NCBI GenBank assembly: GCA_033060915.1
Contig: CM065380.1
Location: 45,191,501 to 45,255,500 of the forward strand
Source: Euryodendron excelsum
Lineage: Eukaryota > Streptophyta > Magnoliopsida > Ericales > Pentaphylacaceae
Direction: 5' to 3'
Length of the DNA: 64,000 nucleotides
Part shown: piece after piece, positions 34,401 to 47,100 of the stretch
How the letters are laid out: each line of letters opens with the position of its first letter
Position numbering within the stretch: position 1 is the first letter of the stretch
The notes under the pieces: generated by a model
What the model saw: the letters and a program-made list of their open reading frames with translations, nothing else
Database searches by the model: none
Told to the model about the DNA's origin: nothing
Translations under genes and position numbers: made by a program

Positions 34401-37400
34401 TTGCTTGTCATGGTGACAATTTTCATAGAACTACAGAAGATAGTTTAGTGGGTAATATCTCTTTTTGATTGAAAGTGCTTGAAGGTGGATGGAAAATGCG
34501 GTGGATAATTTTTTCCTTTTTAAAGTTTGGTTTGTAATAATTTATAATTTAAGGAGCTAGGTTGTGAGGATAATCTTTTCAGCCACCAAGATTACAAAAG
34601 GCAAACCAATTTGAGTGTGTTGTTCATTCAGTAAGGCCCTTCTGGAGAAAGTGTGGGGTTCTGTATGCTATTTTGTCAAAAGATCAAGATATGTTGGTTG
34701 TGTGAAATTATAGCTTAATTGTGATTGCATAGATGTAAAAGAAATTCCAATGGCTTTCCTCATGATTGGTGGGATATCCAAATGGTGTTTGATGAAGGGG
34801 ATCGATTCCCCTTACATGTTGAAAATTTCATATGGAGTTGGGTTTATGAATGGTTGTGACCTGAGAATAAGGTGGGGTTAATTTCTCTATTCTTGTTGTT
34901 ACAACATCCTTTTATGCAGTGATGTTTGGTGTGGGATATGGTGTTAAATGCTAGCTTTATCCATTGCATGGAGCTCTGCCTTGGAGGATGCTCTTTTTTT
35001 TTTTCTTCTTTCTTTCTTTCTTTGTTTTTGTACCTCTTTAGGATTGCAACAGACTAGGATTCTAGGTTGCATATTATGGTAACTCCTAATGTTTTTCGGT
35101 TGAGTCAGGGGACCTGGTTTGTTAGGCAGTCAGAGATTTGGGAGTTAAGAGGCAGGGGATTTTTGGTTGATTTGTTACATGGTGCTAGCATTGATGGCAC
35201 GAGAGATGTGATGTGTTGGAGGCCAGCTAAATTTAGTGTGTCTCTGCTTGCTACAATATATTGGGGGAAGTTTTCTTTTGTTTCCTTGGGAAGACTTAGG
35301 TGGGTGGAAATCTCCTTTCATACAGGCCCATCTTTTTTTTCCTTCGGTTTTTGGGGAGGTTTCGTTAGTGGAGTTTGTGGTGAATGGGTGGGGGTTGTTG
35401 GGCTTTTTTGTTTTTTTTGGGGGGGGTGGGGTTGTGCGTGGGAAGAATCTATAAAGAAATCTTGACTACTGATAATTTAACTTTCAACGTTTAGCTTTTG
35501 CCTTCTACAGTCATAGAACTCATTTTCTAACTTTTAAAACCAAACCCCAAAATCTATTCCTATCTAAACCCACCACAAGCCCAATTGAGGTAGATCTATT
35601 AATAGACACCATTGATACATTTTGCTGTTTCTGGAAATCATTGGAAATCTTCGATTCTGATGTTTTAAGCTGCTGTGGGCCTTGCTTCTCCTAATCAGCC
35701 CCATTTTCTTCATGTTGAGATGCTTTGTTTCTCCATTTTCCTCTGCATTGCAAACTTTGTCATTTTCATATTTTTCAAATTTGGGCAAGATTTGGTTCCA
35801 GAGCATGTGCAGGCTCCACCATCTGACCCTATCTCTGAATCGTCACTCTTAGCCTTGGTCTTGCTCTGCATTGCATCATCCTGGTGTTGGAGCCATGTTC
35901 TGGGGCTGCAACAGCAGCTGCTGCTCTTGCTTTTGCAGTTCCTGCTGTTGCAGTGGTTGCTACACTTGCTGGTGTTGCCGATTGAACTCTTGTTTTACAT
36001 GTGAAATTACCTTGATCACCAGAACTTCAAAGAGCTTGCCTCCCATGGGGTTAAGCCTTTTCCATGACTACAGTGGCTTCTGAAAAGAAAGTAAAATACA
36101 TGGGATCCAACTGTAACTGATATCATGTTGTATCTTCTTTCAAAGCTGAATTCCTTCTTTGATCAAGAGAGCTTTTTAGATAGAGAGTTAAATGCCTTTT
36201 TTTTGTTGTTTGTGGAAGGAGGATGGCTGCCTTTTGATGGGGTAGATGTCTGATGTTCAAGCTGAAGCATGTGTTGTTAAACTCTATTCTTTGAGGGGTT
36301 TAGAGGTGATGTCTTGGTGGGTGTCTTGGTCTCAAACTCCTTGCCAGTTTCTCAGAGGATTCGTTTGGTTATCTGTGTTTATTTTATATGGTTGCTACTG
36401 CAGATATTCCTAGGTTTCCCTCTTCCCACTCTTTGACAGTGCTGTTATTTATTTTGAGAAAAAATGTAAATACTATGGGGCTTTTTTTGTTGTTGTGAAG
36501 TCTCTCGGAGAGTGGCGTGTTGTCAAACCTTCGCATACTTAGGGCAGTGCGGGGTTGGGAAGGCATCATCAATCTGTAATTCCCAACCCCGCACTGCCCT
36601 CAGTCTCATCTGGCTTATGTGGAAGACAAAAAATAGGTGTATATATAGAGTTAAATCATTGCTTCGCGAGCTTTTCAGCATTTGGATCAGCTTTATCTTC
36701 TAGGTTTCATTCTGGATGAAATAAATGACCAGTGATGTAACGTTTTGCTTTTGACCTTTCTGGTCAGTTTGTTTATAAACATATTTGGGTTCTGTCCTCT
36801 TTGGAGCGTATAATATTTATTTCTTGTCTATACAAAGAATAATAATGATGTGATTGTCATGGAGGTGGCATAAGTGGCAGCTTTCTTTAATGGAACAAAC
36901 CTTCAGAAAAAGAGGGCTTCTGTTGGGACCCAACAATGAGATATAATCCACTAAAATTATGTCAGACTAATTTTGTTAGCATTTGTTGAGTATTGGTGGA
37001 ATGTTCAAGTACAGAGTATTTGTTACCATACTAGACGTGCCTGAAGTTTCCATGAATTTGAGACCATATCTGCATTCCAGAGAGGGGGAAAAAGAGAGAA
37101 GAAACTTTGATGAATCTCATCCATGATTACTAAATGGCAATCCATGGAGTCATGGAGAAATCCATCAGTTTGCTATTTTCCTCACGTTTCCTTTTATGAT
37201 TATATGGTGATTCCTTAGGACATTATGCATGACTAGTAATCTGTATGGTCTTGGTCCCCATGGTTAATGCCTGTTTATGTTGGAACCAACCATACAGTAT
37301 CCTTTTGCTAGTTCAAAGTTTTCTAGTTGTAGTTTGTTAGTTTTCATTTGATTCTATATCTTGTTACATGTTTACTACAACTGTTTTGAGGTTTCTCGTT

Positions 37401-40400
37401 TAATTAGCGATTGAGGTTGCAATGAAGAATGGGTCTCAGCAGGATGGTTAGTATCTGGTTATAATTCTGATTCCATAAGCCACTTAAACCTAGCAAGATC
37501 CACCTAGTTGACTCTTCTTGACCTTTGTGACGAAGATAATGGTCTTTGGTGTGCCCTATGTCAAAAATTTTGCAGAGAACTAAGGCCACAGGTAGGGATG
37601 CTTGCCATTTTCTGCTTGGGACTCCTTTAGGGCTGTTCATGACCTGGAACAGTGAGAGGCTGAAGGGGATGGCACGAGGCATTTCATGGAGAGGATTGAA
37701 TGGAGATAAAGGTTATCGCTAGGATAGCTAGATGTAAGTAAAGTGGCTCTGGGAATAAAGAATATTCGGGGATTTGACATCTTTACATAGGTAATACAAG
37801 CTATATCAGGCAAGCAAAGATGATGAGGCTATTGAAAGAAGATCTGAAACAGTGGAATATAGTGGAATTTGGTAGTTTGAGAGTTCAAAAAGCTAGAGTC
37901 CTTGAAGTTATTAGGGCTCTTGATAGGTTGGAAGAGGAGAGGGTCCTTTCGGAAGAGGAGCAGTGTAATACAAGGGTTAAGAAAGAAGAGTTCAGTAATA
38001 TTTCTAAGATAGAGTAGATTAGTTGGAGACAGAAATCTTGGCAGCTGTGGCTTCAAGAGGGGGATAGAAGAGTTTAGTAATATTGCTAAGATGGAGTAGA
38101 TTAGTTGGAGGCAAAAATCTCGGCAGCTGTGGCTTCAAGAGGGGGATAGGAATACTTGTTTTTTTCATAAGATGGCCAATGCCCGTAAGAGATGCAATCT
38201 TATTGAGAACATTCAAGTGGGGGGCTCTGTGCGGCTACTAAGGAGGATATTAGAGACGGGATAGTTGCTTTTTACAAGGATCTTTTCTCCGATTCTTCCG
38301 GTTGGAGACCTGGTCTTAATTGGGTGGAATTGAGTCGGATCTCTAGCGAGGAGAGGTCTTGGTTGGAATGACCGTTCTCTAAGGAGGAGATAGTTGTAGC
38401 CTTGAACTCTTTAAATGGTGATAAGGCGCTAGGGCCTGATGGGGCGACTTTAGCTTTTTTCAAAAATGTTGGGAAGTTGTTAAAGAGGAGGTTTTGGGAA
38501 TGATCACTTATTATTTTGAGCATGGTGCCTTTGAGAAGAGTCTTAATGCTTCTTTTGTAGCTCTTATCCCCAAGAAGGGAGGTGCAGATAATATTAGAGA
38601 TTTTTGGTTGATTAGTTTGCTTGGTGGGGTTTCTAAATTATTGGCTAAGGTGTTGGCAATTTGTTTGAAAGAGGTGGTGGGTAAAGTAGGTTCGGATTCT
38701 CAAAATGCTTTCGTGGGTGGTATATAGATCTTAGATGCGGTGCTGGTTGCTAATGAAAGTCTTGATTCTAGACTCAAAAGTAGGAGATCGGGGGTTGATT
38801 TGCAGATTGGACATTGAGAAGGCTTATGATCACATCAACTGGAACTTCTTGTTGGGAGTCTTAGACAAGATGGGGTTTGGGGTTACATGGAGGAAGTGGA
38901 TTTCCTTCTGTGTGTCTACTGTAAAATTCTAGGTTTTGGTCAATGATTCCCCGGTAGGTTTCTTTTTGTCTCATAGAGGTTTGCGTCAGGGGATCTCCCT
39001 TTCTCCCTTGCTCTTTATCTTGGGAATGGAAGTCTTGAGTAGCATGATGAGGAAATTAGTGAGGGAGAATTTCCTAAAAGATTTTGAGGTGGGTAGTGTG
39101 GGCGGTCAAGTTCTTTTATTCTTCCATTTGCTTTACACGGATGATACTTTGATTTTCTGTGGGGTTAATGAACAACAACTAGGATATTTAAGGCGTGTCT
39201 TGCTATGTTTTGAGGCAATCTTTGGTCTCAAGGTAAATCTTGGAAAGTCGTTCTTGATCTCTATAGGTGAGGTGCCAAATGTGGATGCTCTTGTCTCCAT
39301 TTTAGGTTTTAAGGTAGCGGGTTTGCCTATTGTTTATCTAAGCCTGATCCCTTGGTTCTTCCTATAAAGCCAAGACGGTTTGGGACGAGGTCATTGAGAG
39401 ATTTCAAAGAAGGCTAGCAAGTTGGAAAAGGTAGTATCTTTCTAAAGGAGGGATGCTTACATTGATCAAAAGTACCCTTTCGAGTATGCATACATACTTT
39501 ATGTCTCTTTTACCATTTCAAATTGCGAAGAGATTTTCTTTGGGGAGGTATTGGGAAAAGTTAAAGTATCACCTTGTTGATTGGGATACTGTGTGTTCTC
39601 CTTTTAGAATAGGTGGTTTGGGCATCCGCAAGCTTGTTATTTTCAATCAAGCTCTATTGGGAAAGTGGTTGTGGAGATTTGTGTGTGATAGGGATAAATG
39701 TTGGAGGAGGGTTGTTTTTGCTAAATGTGGTGGTAATTGGGGAGATTGAACTACTTGGCAAGTGACTATTTCTCATGAGAAAGCCTTATGGAAGGGCATT
39801 AAGAATATGGAGAGGTTGCATGTTTTTTTTTTTGAATCAAACGAGTTTTTTTTGGTGGGTAATGGCACTAGAATTCATTTTTGGAGCCATTGGTGGTGTA
39901 GAGAGGAGTGTTTGGAGGTTGCTTTCCCTAATCTTTCTATGATTGCTAGCAATAGAGGTGCGGCGGTGGGAGATTACCTTGTTTTTTATGGTAATCATAC
40001 TTTCTGGAATATTGCTTTTAGAAGGGAGCTTAATGACTGGGAAGTGGAGGAGCTGATGGATCTTTTGGGCATTCTTTATGGTCTCCATCTTGATGGGGAA
40101 GTGATGATTCTATGAGGTGGTTAGGTTTGGGAGGGAGAGTTTTTAAAGTGAAGTCTTTTTTGTCGGGGTTTTACAAGGTCAGCAAGTTAGTTCTTTCCCT
40201 TGGAAAGGAATTTAAGTTTCAAAGGTTCTGTCCAAGGTGGCTTTGTTTGCTTGGTCAGCATCACAAGATAAAATCGTAACCATTGATATCCTCATTAGAA
40301 GGTAGCATATCCATGTCAATTGGTGTTGCATGTGCAAGGTTGATGGTGAGTCAGTTGATCACCTTCTTATTCATTGTTGTGTGGCTTTTGAGGTATGGGC

Positions 40401-41146
40401 TTTGATTTTGGAATGGTTTGGTATTGAATGGGTTTTCCCCAAGCATGTCTTGAACTTGTTAATCTCTTGAAGGGGTGCGAAAGTTGGGAGGAGGAGGAGG
40501 AAGAAAGCTTGGCATATGGTGCCTCTGGCCTTGGTGTGGACTATTTGGTGTGAGTATAACATAAGGATTTTTGAAGAAGTTGAAACTTCTATTATCCATA
40601 TTAAAGTAGTTCTCTGGTACTATTTGTTGTAGTTTTGAATTTCATGAAAGCTTAGGTTGTTATGAAAAATGAGATTCAAAGTAGTCAAAGATTTGTACCT
40701 GGGATAGGATACCTGGTCATACAAACATGCTTCTTCTCTTGCCCAAGGAACTAAATTTCATTTTGTTTCGGTCGAAACTTTTCGGTTTTGTTGGACACTG
40801 AAGCGAAACAGAGCCTCACTACCAAAATTATAAGGTTTTGATCGAAATGATGCCGTTTCTGTGTGTTTTGACCGAAACTGCATCACTTCGAGGGAAATGA
40901 AGTGGTGGATCAAAACACACAGAGAATCTAAGCTGAAAAGGGAGAAAACAGAGGGAAGTACCTCTTCTCCGTCTCCAACTCTCTATAATTCAGATCTAGG
41001 CATCTCCGGAAATTCTCCAAGTCGTTTCCTTCAGAAAGTCTCCAAGTCCAACTTAGCTCCTCTAGTTCGAGCCGCCATCCAACGGTTCAGGTAACATCTT
41101 CTTCGTCCTCTTCTTCTTTGCTCAGATAGGAACCAGATCTCTTCCC

Positions 41147-41182
<36 letters not shown>

Positions 41183-44100
41183 TGCCGATGAAGACTCTTT
41201 CTTTTCGTCAAAAGAAAGTGGGTTGTGATCGTGTGTGTTTAAAGGCCTACCTTGATCTTGGTAATACTTCTCTCATTATCCACAAAAAAAAAAAAAAAAA
41301 AGGGTGGGTTGTTACTCTTAAACTATTATTTTTTTGTTTGTTTAAAGAATAATATTGGGGCTTTGGCCCTTTTTGACTGCTAGTGGAAAAAATATTTATA
41401 TAATGTTAGGTATAATAAGTATAATAGTTATATATATTAAATGTTATAAACATTCTTACATTATAATAATAGATATAAAGTGCGAATTAGTTGTGTAAAT
41501 TAATATTATATATTATTCTAACTTTAATTAGAGTAAAATATACTAATTATGTTATAAAAATGTTTGCCACCTCCTGAATTGACATAATTTAAGTAACTTC
41601 AATATTAGAAAACATAAACATAATTTATATTTATTATCTATTTTCGATCTATATTATTTACTATTCAATTCTATTTCATTTCTCTAGTTCAAATGAATAT
41701 ATACCCCTCAAACATGTTCCATTATTGTTATATTAGCATTAAAATTACAGATAAATGGACATTAAGTTATGTTTCCAAATGTTTCTTTTATGTTTCCCAA
41801 TTTTTTCTCTGTTTCCATCATGTTTCCGAAACGTTTCCGTTTCCGAGCCCACCAAAACAGCCCTTTGAAACAAAATTTTGATCCTTGCTCTTGACATGTT
41901 TAAAAAGATTTACTTTTAGAGGACTTTTTGCTATTTAAGGGTGATAAAATTCTCTAAAGTTCAACCAAAGTATGGCCATGTACTTATCTTCATTTTTGTT
42001 ATTATTATCATTATTTTACTTGTTTGGCTGCATAAGACTTAAAAAGTCTAATATGTCAATTATTGATAGAACTCATTAGTTTCTCCTGTCTGTCAGAAAG
42101 TGTCGGAATGCATGAAGCAGTCTGCAGAGCTTCTGCAACGGAGAAAATCTAGTGATGCACAGAGTGCTTTGGGAGTAATTGCTGAGGCTTTGACAATAAG
42201 CTCTTACTGTGAGAAATTGCTTGAAATGAAAGCAGATGCTCTTTTCATGGTTTGTGCTTTTATTACTTGATAATCTAAAACTTTGAGTGGCTCGAAAGTT
42301 TAAGATATTTATATACTATATATTTGAGCAATCGATAGTGGACCTAAAGGTTTGTCATCAAAACTGGACTAACTTTTGTTTCATTAAGCAGCTGCGGAAA
42401 TATGAAGAGGTGATCCAATTATGTGAGCAAACTCTTGGTTCTGCTGAGATGAACTGTTCTGCAATCAGTGTTGATGGCTCCTTAACAAATCTGGACTGTT
42501 CTGTTTTCCAAATTGAAACCTCCGTCAGGCTATGGCGCTGGCGGCTGATTATCGAGTCCTACTTCTGTCTAGGAAGGCTTGAGGAAGCTCTTGATTTTCT
42601 GAAGAAGAAAGTGAAGTCTGTGTCTACCACTGAAGAGTAAACCCCAATGTTTTCATATTGAGCCTTTTTGCATATTTCTGTGGGCGATTTCATCAGGGTT
42701 TTGTTAATGTGACTTGAAGTTATTGATTTTTATTTGGCTTTCCAGGAGTGAAAGCAAGACTTTGGAATCGTTAATACCCTTAGCGAGCACAATTCGTGAG
42801 CTTGTATGCCATAAGGTATGTTCACTCCATACTATGAGTTCTCTCTGCTTAGACATATTGTTTGTAAGAACTTCTTTTCTTATTCTCCAAATATATGATT
42901 TGGGCATACGCAACAAGTGCAATGGAAACCTTCAATATCATGGATTCATGAGAAAGAACCTGGACTATAATTTATAGAATAGGAAGACAGGCCTTAAAAA
43001 ACTGGGAAACTTTTCCCTGCAGGTAACATAACTAAGGAAATCCATTGATCTAAACTGGAATTCCTTAATGTCAGAAGAAAGATTGAGAACAGATTAGGAA
43101 AAGAAAGAGAGGGAGGGAGGGAGTATGCACTTTGAGAGTTTGAGTATTTGTCTTTGATGCTGCTCTAGTTTTACATCATACATCTTATGCACTTTGAGAA
43201 ACCGTATACAAGAAATTTTATGGGAAGCATCATATTGGCTGTGGTTCTATGTCATGACTCATGCCTCAGATTGCAATTTTTAAAACCACCAAAACTTTCT
43301 GCTGTTGACAACTACCGGCAAGGACAAAGTGCTGGCAAATAAGGCTGAGGCCTCAGATTGGGTGATAAAGAGGATAAAATGGGTTCAGATTACTGCTATT
43401 GAAGCAATATGCTGTAGAATTTTTGCTCCACCTCCCTTCCTACCCAGTACTTACACTGAAGGCAACTTTGGACCAAAAATTGACCCCCACAGTGATAATC
43501 CAACCACCTTTGCCACAAGTCATAACATAATGGGCAATGAATAAAAGGCTTCTATTTTTTTTTTCCTTTACTTGATTGACCATACATGAGAGAAAGGAAG
43601 CGGCCAGAGTTTTTTGTTCCCATGTTTGGCAAAGTTAGGCTGAAAAATACTGATATGCTTGTCTTCTCTCTTTGTAGTAAAATATATGTTGTTATTGTGA
43701 CTGTAGGCTGCAGGAAATGAAGCATTTCAATCAGGAAGGCATACAGAAGCTGCTGAACACTACACTGCTGCTTTATCATGCGCTGTTGAGTCGCGCCCCT
43801 TTGCAGCTGTTTGTCTTTGCAATCGTGCTGCTGCATACAAGGCTATGGGCCAGATCATAGATGCCATTGCAGATTGCAGCCTAGCTATAGCACTCGATGG
43901 AAATTATATGAAGGTTTGACTCAAATTATATTCTCCTTTGTAGCTGCTTGATATGATTTTGCTGAGGAGGAACTTGTGGAGTTAGTTGAACGTTTATGAG
44001 ATTTTTCATCGAGCCCATTTTCTTTTTGAGGTAACCAAAGTTACCAAGGATTTTGCTCAACATGAGGGAAAAGGGGAAAACCATGTTGTGAAACAGTTGA

Positions 44101-47100
44101 TCAACTTATCTATCTCATCTGTCAATGAATAAGATGACCACAAAAGTTACAGAGTGGCCCAAGCTAGGTTGTGAATCCAAGGTAAAATTAGTGGTGGCAA
44201 TGGATTGGGTGAGTTGGGTTGAATTGAGAAGCACTGTGCATGGGATGATTGCATCCAACCCTAGTACCACCATTTTACATGATTGATTGGAAAGCTAAAC
44301 CGTAGCATTACTCTCAGAATTATAGGTACCAGCTTATCTGATAAGTTTAACGTTTTCCTCTTTATTCTTTGCACAAAGTATTAACGTTTTCCTCTTTATC
44401 ATGCACTGTTGATTGTATGTATCTATGTCAAAATCTTAAATTCCCTTTCCCTTTTTGTTGGACTCCCCGTCCTGCTCCTATTTTGCAGCGGTCCAATTAA
44501 AGGCATCAACAAATATATATATATATATATATGTATATATGCATGCAATGTTTATATACATTTGTAGAGAAACTCTTCTATAGTTAGAACAAGGACTTAA
44601 CACAAGCCTGTGCAAATAACATGCTAGCGTAATCTCAGTAGAAATAAATACTTATTCTCTATCCTAAAAAATGCAGTCAAACAAAGCAAAATGAGACAAC
44701 GTAAAATGGACGCTGAAGCAAGGATCAAAATTTCGTTTCGACGGGTCGTTTCGGTTGGCTCGGAAGCAAGGATCAAAATTTCGTTTCGACGGGTCGTTTC
44801 GGTTGGCTCGGAAACGGAAACGTTTCGGAAACATTTCGAAAATGTTTCGGAATGTTTCGGAAACATTTTAAAAGTGAAAAATATTAAAATAGTAAAATAC
44901 AATTTTTTGTATGAAAATTGTATGTCATTTATAAAAATTTTAAATTCGAGTTAATACAACTTATTGTTTTAGTGTATAGCATTGTGTTTTGGTGTATTTT
45001 TCTATATTTCGGTGTGTTTTGATCATAATAAGAGAGTTTCGTTATTCCACTAGTATTTCGCTTCGATCTCTTAGGAAATGGAAACGTTTCGGCTGTTTCG
45101 ATTGAAACAAATGAAAATTTTGTTCCTTGCGCTGAAGGCTTTTTTTATAGTTGCTGGTCTTGGGAAACCAACATTTGCTGATGCCAAATAAATGCGATTG
45201 ATTCAATCAGAGGCAAATGAGGCTTTTGGGGGGATAGGAAGGATGGCCTTTGTGCCGGGTTGGGTGAGGGGTGGAGAGGGAGAGAGAGGAGCTATAGATA
45301 AAGAAAGTTCTACAAAGAGGGAAAGGGGGACAGTGAGATAGAGATCGGTGATTCTCAGCACTCTTCGTTAACGTGGAGAGAGAGAAAGTTCTATAGAGAG
45401 AGGAAGAAAGGTAGTAAGAGAGAGTTAGTAGAGGTAGTAAGAGAGAGTTAATGGTGACTCTTTGCACTCCCCCATAATATTGACCCTATTAATCCAATGG
45501 CTATGTAAATATTTTCTCGAAATTTTTGAATTTGGAAGGATTGAATCTCATTGAGACCATGTATGCACCTTTGTTGTCCATCTTAATTCATTGCATCTTT
45601 TTCTTTCTTGTGAGACCTTCTTTCTCATGAATGCACCTCCACGTGCTTCATTCAATCACAGAACACTGGGTCCTCTGCTTATCAAATGGCTAATTGGTTG
45701 ATGTAAGAACCCAACCTTTGGGGATTAGAGCATTTGCACACATACTAGAATTTGACACCTTTCCCTACTCAATGTAAGATAGCTTGAAGCAAAGTGCATT
45801 GCCCCTTGAGAAATAAAAATAGATGAGAAGTTCTTATAGTGACATGCATTTTTACATGACAAGTGTGTGCAAAGTAACGCATAAGCAAAACCTTACTACA
45901 CAAATGCTCATTGGACCTCCAAACAAATAAATGCTCACACCGAACTAACTGTGCATAATAAAATACACTAGGGTGGCTCAATCAATCGAATTCCAAAACC
46001 TCCCCTAATTATAACCTAAGAAGTATGGACGCTTCTAAGAAGATTCCATCTGGGACACCATCCCTCAGCGGACACTCCTCGATACGGGTTGGACACACGT
46101 CCAAGTGTGTTCAATATTTCTTTTTATTTTTTTTATAAAGTTTTTTTAGAATCAGACATGTTTTGGACTTTGGGAGGACACAAATACATAAAGCACGTTG
46201 CCAGTTTGAAGAAAATAACTTAAGATCCAATGATAAAATAAAGCAATATGAATTTATACTTATTAATCTCTCCTCCTTTAGAATTTTTAATTTTTAGGAA
46301 TTCTAAAACCCAAAATTTTTAACTTGTTTATGAATAGAGCTTTCTAAAATAGATGTTAGAATTTTTTCACGCTTTTTGTCCAATATGAAGAATTTGAAAA
46401 ATGATTCTTACTATTTTGATTTAAGAAAATATAAATGTATTAATAATATAAAAACAAAGAAATAGTTAATATTTTCATATATACGTATAAAACATATATT
46501 TACTTGGTGGTGCATCCTTGTTGTGTTATGTTGTGTTGTGTCGTGTCATGATTTTTTTTAAAAATTGCCATATTTGTGCCCTTATCCGTACTTCTTAGAT
46601 TATCACACACATGCACTGATATTTGGCATATACATGTTGGCCTAAAAGCTCCTTTGTAGTGATGGTGGAAAATAGCTGAGTTCTTCAAGTTGGGAGAAAG
46701 AGAGAGAGATTGGTGACTTTTTATGTTACTTGGACTCTTCTGTATTCGTGTTGGACACCCGACACTCGACACTCGATATTGGTTAGACATGCATCTAATA
46801 AGAATGTATAACTAATTAAGTTTACTATAAAACTAAGCATAGGACTTTCATTTTATGTATGAAATGCTATATTTTAGCTTGTAAATGCCGTTTTACTTTA
46901 AAAAAAATAAAAGAAGTATTTAAAAAATATTAAATCTAGTCATGTCCTAGTATCTTTGGACATAAGAATTAGATGAATCCGACACTTAAACATGTACCTG
47001 CACTCGACACCTATACCCAAGTGTAGGTAACATAGGTGACTTCCATATTACATGTCTAGCAATCTGGCTTCTTCATAAGTTGAGATCTCGACTACATGTA

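Larger units (their letters stand above)
33739..42096 (+). other. Intron 3, 8358 bp, expanded by insertions
   Basis: GTATAG..TGTCAG. Holds LINE-like pieces (35100-35330, 36600-36720), a perfect hairpin (36541-36600), a LINE relic (37816-40640) and a MITE (40744-41887). The stretch 33740-35050 shows nothing I can identify. Confidence 0.85.

Noticed and set aside
35067..35465. 132-residue frame in intron 3 as a gene
   Set aside because: Only a short part resembles a LINE C-terminus; the rest is T/G-rich sequence read as Phe, Gly and Val.
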